A DNA stretch of 64,000 bases from Bog-756 sp963841885 (GTDB taxonomy: Bacteria > Actinomycetota > Acidimicrobiia > Acidimicrobiales > RAAP-2): assembly GCA_963841885.1 (NCBI GenBank), contig CAWJEK010000022.1, positions 1 to 64,000 of the forward strand, in the 5' to 3' direction. The position numbers were made by a program, and so were the translations under genes. Shown in pieces: positions 61,123 through 64,000 of this stretch (its first letter is position 1; every line of letters starts with the position of its first letter). The notes beneath the pieces are model-generated. The model was not told the DNA's origin, ran no database searches, and worked only from the letters and a program-made list of their open reading frames with translations.

Positions 61123-63895
61123 CCGGCACCGCGCCGTCCGACCACGCCGGTCCGACCGGCCCCGTCGGACGGGAGGCGGAGCTGGCGGAGGTCGGGGCGT
61201 TCCTGGCCGGTGACGGCGGGGTGGCCTGCCTGGTCCTGAGCGGCGACCCGGGAGTCGGCAAGACGACGGTGTGGGAGGCGGCGCTCGACGCCGCAGCCGC
61301 GCTCGGCCACAGCGTCGCCTCCACGCGTTGCAGCGAGAGCGAGGCCGGGCTCTCCTTCGCCGGGCTGGCCGACCTGCTGGACGGCGAGGACCTCGACGAC
61401 GACGGGATCCCGGCCCCGCAACGGCACGCGCTGGAGGTCGCCCTCGGACGGGCCACCGCGACCGGGGGGCCGGTCGGGCCGCTGGCCATCGCCGCGGGCT
61501 TCCTGGCCGTGCTGCGGGCGCTGAGTGCGCGGGCACCGGTGCTGCTGGCCGTCGATGACGTGCAGTGGCTCGACGGCGCCTCCGCCGAGTGCCTCACCTT
61601 CGCGGCCCGCCGCCTCGGGGGCCTACCGGTCCGCATCCTGTGCTCGCGGCATGCGGGACGTCCCACCGCCGTCGAGCGCGAGCTGAGCCTGGTCGGGGTC
61701 CGCACCCTCGAGATCGAGGGCCTGCGCTTCGGCGCCGTACGCGAGCTCCTGGCCCGACGGCTCGACGCGCCACTGCCCCGACGGGTGGTGCGCCACGTGT
61801 TCGACAGCTCCCGGGGCAATCCGCTGTTCGCGGTGGAACTCGGCCGGGCGCTGGTCGAGGCGGGGGTTCCCGGAGCCGGGGCCGACCTGCCGGTGCCGGG
61901 CCCCATCGAGGACCTGCTGGAGGCCCGAGCCCGGCGGCTGTCGCCGGAGGTCCGCCGGGCCCTGTCGGCCGTGTCGTTGAGCGCCGGGCTCCGCCGTGAC
62001 GAGCTCTCGTCGGTCGTCGATCCGCTCGTGGTGGAGGACGCCGTGTCGCAGTCGGTGCTGGTGGTCGAGCGGTCGGTGGTCCGGCCCGTCCACCCGCTGC
62101 TGGCGGCCGTCGTCCGGGACCAGGCGACGGCCTCGGAACGGCGGGACCTCCACCTCGATCTGGCCGGCGCGGTCGCCGACCCCACGCTGCGCATCCGCCA
62201 CCTGGCCATGGCCACGGTGCGACCCGACGCCGATCTGGCCTCGGACGTGGCCCGGTGCGCCCAGGGTGCGGTCGAGCGCGGTGACCTCCCGCTGGCCGAG
62301 GAGCTGGCCCTCCACGCGCTGCGGCTCACCCCGCCCGACGACGCGGCCCGCGCCGACCGCGTGCTGGCCCTGGCCCGGTGCCACGTGATGAGCGGTGACC
62401 TGGACCGGACCACCGCGTTGCTGACCGAGCACCTCGCCGACCTGCCCCCGGGCCGGCACCGGGCCATGGCCCACCTGCTCCTCGGCGAAGGCGCCGACGT
62501 CCGCGGCGAGGAGTTCCACCTGGATCGGGCCCTCGAGGAGGCCGCCGACGAACCCGGACTGCTGGCGGCCATCCTCGCCCGGCGGTCGGTGCTGCTCACC
62601 GTGAACCGGGTCGAGCGGATCGACGAGGCCGAGCAGCTCGCACGGCGCGCCGCGGCACTCGTCAGGGCCACGGAACCGGGTGACGCCGACCTCGATGCGA
62701 GGATCGCCCACGCCCTGGCGTGGGCCAATGTGCTGCGGGGCGAGCCGATGGACGACCTGGAGACCTCGGCGACGCCCGGACTGCGGCGCTACGAGAGCTC
62801 GATCGACCGCCCCGCGCCGTGTCGCTCGCCTTCCGGGGGGAGATCGCCCGGGCCCGGACGCTGTTCGAGGAGATGGGACGGCTCGAGGAGGAGCGGGGCG
62901 AGGTCCAATTCGCGCTGGTCCTCAACATCCAGCTCTGCGAACTGGAGTTGCGCAGTGGGCAGGTGCGGACCGCCGCCGGGTACCTCCGGGAGCTGGGGGA
63001 CCTGCTCGACATCGCCGGCCCGTTGGCGCTCGAGGCACGCCTGCGGGCCGTGCTGGCCGCGGTCGTCGGGCGGCCGGAGGAGGCCAGGGCCGAGGCCGGC
63101 CTCGTACTCGAGGGTCCGGCCGACGACCTCCAGGCCGGATGGGACCGCCTGGAGGCCAGGCGCGCCCTGGGACTCGCGGCCCTGGCCGACGACGACGCCG
63201 TCCTGGCCGCGCGACACCTGCTCGAGGTGTGGGAGTACACCCGGGTGGAAGGGGTCGACGATCCGGGGGCCTTCCCCGTGGCCGGTGACCTGGTCGAGGC
63301 GTTGGCGGTGGGCGGTGACCTGGAGACGGCGACGGGCGTCACCGACCGCCTCGAGGAGTTGTCGCGGGCCCAGGACCACCCCTGGGGTCTGGTCACCCTC
63401 GGACGGGCCCGGGCCACCATCGCCCTGGCCGGTGGATACGACGAGGATGCGGCCGCCGCCCTCCGCGACGCCGCCGGCCGCTACGGCGATCTCGGCCTCG
63501 AGTTCGACGCCGCCCGCTCGTTGCTCCATCTCGGGGCCCTGCAGCGGCGTCACCGCAAGCGAGCCGACGCCCGCCGGTCGCTCGGGGAGGCCCTGGCCGC
63601 CTTCGACCGACTGGGCTGCACGGGCTGGAGCGCCCAGGTCCGCGCCGAACTCGAGCGCGTCAGCGGGCGCCGTTCCGGTGGCGGTGAGCTCACGCCCAGT
63701 GAGCGCCAGGTCGTCGACCTGGCGGTGGCGGGCCGGTCGAACAAGGAGATCGCCGCCGCCCTCTTCGTGAGCGTGTACACGGTGGAGGCCCACCTCTCCC
63801 ATGCCTACGCCAAGCTCGGGGTGCGGTCCCGGACCCAGCTGGCCCGCCGCCTGGACGAGCGGGACGCCGTCGGCGGGGCACCGCAAGTTCCATAG
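61119..63895 (+). CDS. LuxR-family ATPase-containing transcriptional regulator, one frameshift in this sequence
   Basis: This is a large LAL-type regulator of about 924 residues. The N-terminal AAA/NACHT-like ATPase has Walker A SGDPGVGKTTVWEAALDAAA (42-50) and Walker B APVLLAVDDVQWLDG. A long helical TPR-like middle follows. The frame breaks near 62800-62820, after which LAFRGEIARARTLFEEMGRL continues. The C-terminal LuxR HTH is ELTPSERQVVDLAVAGRSNK followed by EIAAALFVSVYTVEAHLSHA. It probably binds DNA in response to an unknown ligand. No target operon can be named. Confidence 0.9.
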
Positions 63896-63935
63896 ATTCC
63901 AGGTTTCCGCCGTATCCCCCCGGGCGGTCCTCCCG

Positions 63936-63941
63936 TACCGT
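63936..63941 (+). promoter_or_regulatory. Putative -10 of a leaderless transcript at the window end
   Basis: TACCGT followed by seven bases and GTG at 63949, the same pattern as at glmS, purN and others. Confidence 0.4.
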
Positions 63942-63948
63942 CGGCCAC

Positions 63949-64000
63949 GTGCCCGAATTCCTCGCCGAGGTCTACGTCTCCGACCGTTCCGCGGCCGCGG
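63949..64000 (+). CDS. Start of an unidentified gene, truncated by the window end
   Basis: GTG at 63949 opens MPEFLAEVYVSDRSAAA and runs off the window. The N-terminus resembles small actinobacterial DUF4242-like proteins, but 17 residues are too few for a call. The position of the -10 element supports the start. Confidence 0.4.
   Translation, partial: MPEFLAEVYVSDRSAAA

Overview
The window is a high-GC actinobacterial chromosome segment, judged by eye at roughly 70% GC. It most resembles an uncultured or deep-branching lineage such as Acidimicrobiia. The reasons are: GTG/TTG starts and ATGA/GTGA gene overlaps throughout; the gene orders rpoC-rpsL-rpsG-fusA-tuf, S10-spc-alpha-rplM-rpsI-glmM and tsaE-tsaB-rimI-tsaD-groES-groEL; zinc-type S4, S14, L24 and L36; GuaB3 next to guaA; DUF2510; and a decaprenylphosphoryl-arabinose gene set. 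The class assignment is inference. I see no mobile element, CRISPR array, tRNA or rRNA.

Layout: 1-6424 holds the 3' end of rpoC, then rpsL, rpsG, fusA and tuf. 6470-24466 is one long ribosomal superoperon: rpsJ, rplC, rplD, rplW, rplB, rpsS, rplV, rpsC, rplP, rpmC, rpsQ, rplN, rplX, rplE, rpsN, rpsH, rplF, rplR, rpsE, rpmD, rplO, secY, adk, map, infA, rpmJ, rpsM, rpsK, rpsD, rpoA, rplQ, truA. Then come rplM-rpsI-glmM, a methyltransferase, glmS, acpS and nnr (24646-31545). Next is a uracil-DNA glycosylase with the t6A genes tsaE-tsaB-rimI-tsaD (31595-35525), followed by groES-groEL under two CIRCE-like operators (35547-37598). A patch of small or poorly known genes (37703-40950) leads to guaB3-guaA-pcrA (41087-46322). 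After that come a phosphodiester glycosidase and a PPK2 kinase, then the minus-strand ubiA-dprE1-dprE2 operon (48709-51881). The plus strand resumes with a B12-binding mutase subunit and sucC-sucD, a HAD phosphatase, purN-purH-folD-cupin, a membrane protein with a Thr-rich stalk, metF, a large LuxR-family regulator and the start of one more gene.

Functionally the segment is mostly translation, protein export and maturation, chaperones, tRNA t6A modification, purine and one-carbon metabolism (purN, purH, folD, metF, guaA), and envelope precursors (glmM, glmS, DPA synthesis).

Points that stand out: (1) a roughly 320-nt, six-hairpin leader between rpsJ and rplC that I do not recognise; (2) acidic or repeat-bearing C-terminal tails on L4, L22, L29 and S3, including an 18-residue tandem repeat on L4; (3) a probable CTG start for infA; (4) a recurring leaderless architecture (TANNNT, 6-9 nt, start codon) at about eleven genes; (5) two mini-ORFs joined to the next gene by ATGA; (6) DprE1 with Ala where benzothiazinones need Cys. 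Single-base frameshifts break rpoC, rplC, rplD, purH, folD, metF and the LuxR gene. Several are indels in G/C runs of essential genes, so I read them as sequence or assembly errors.
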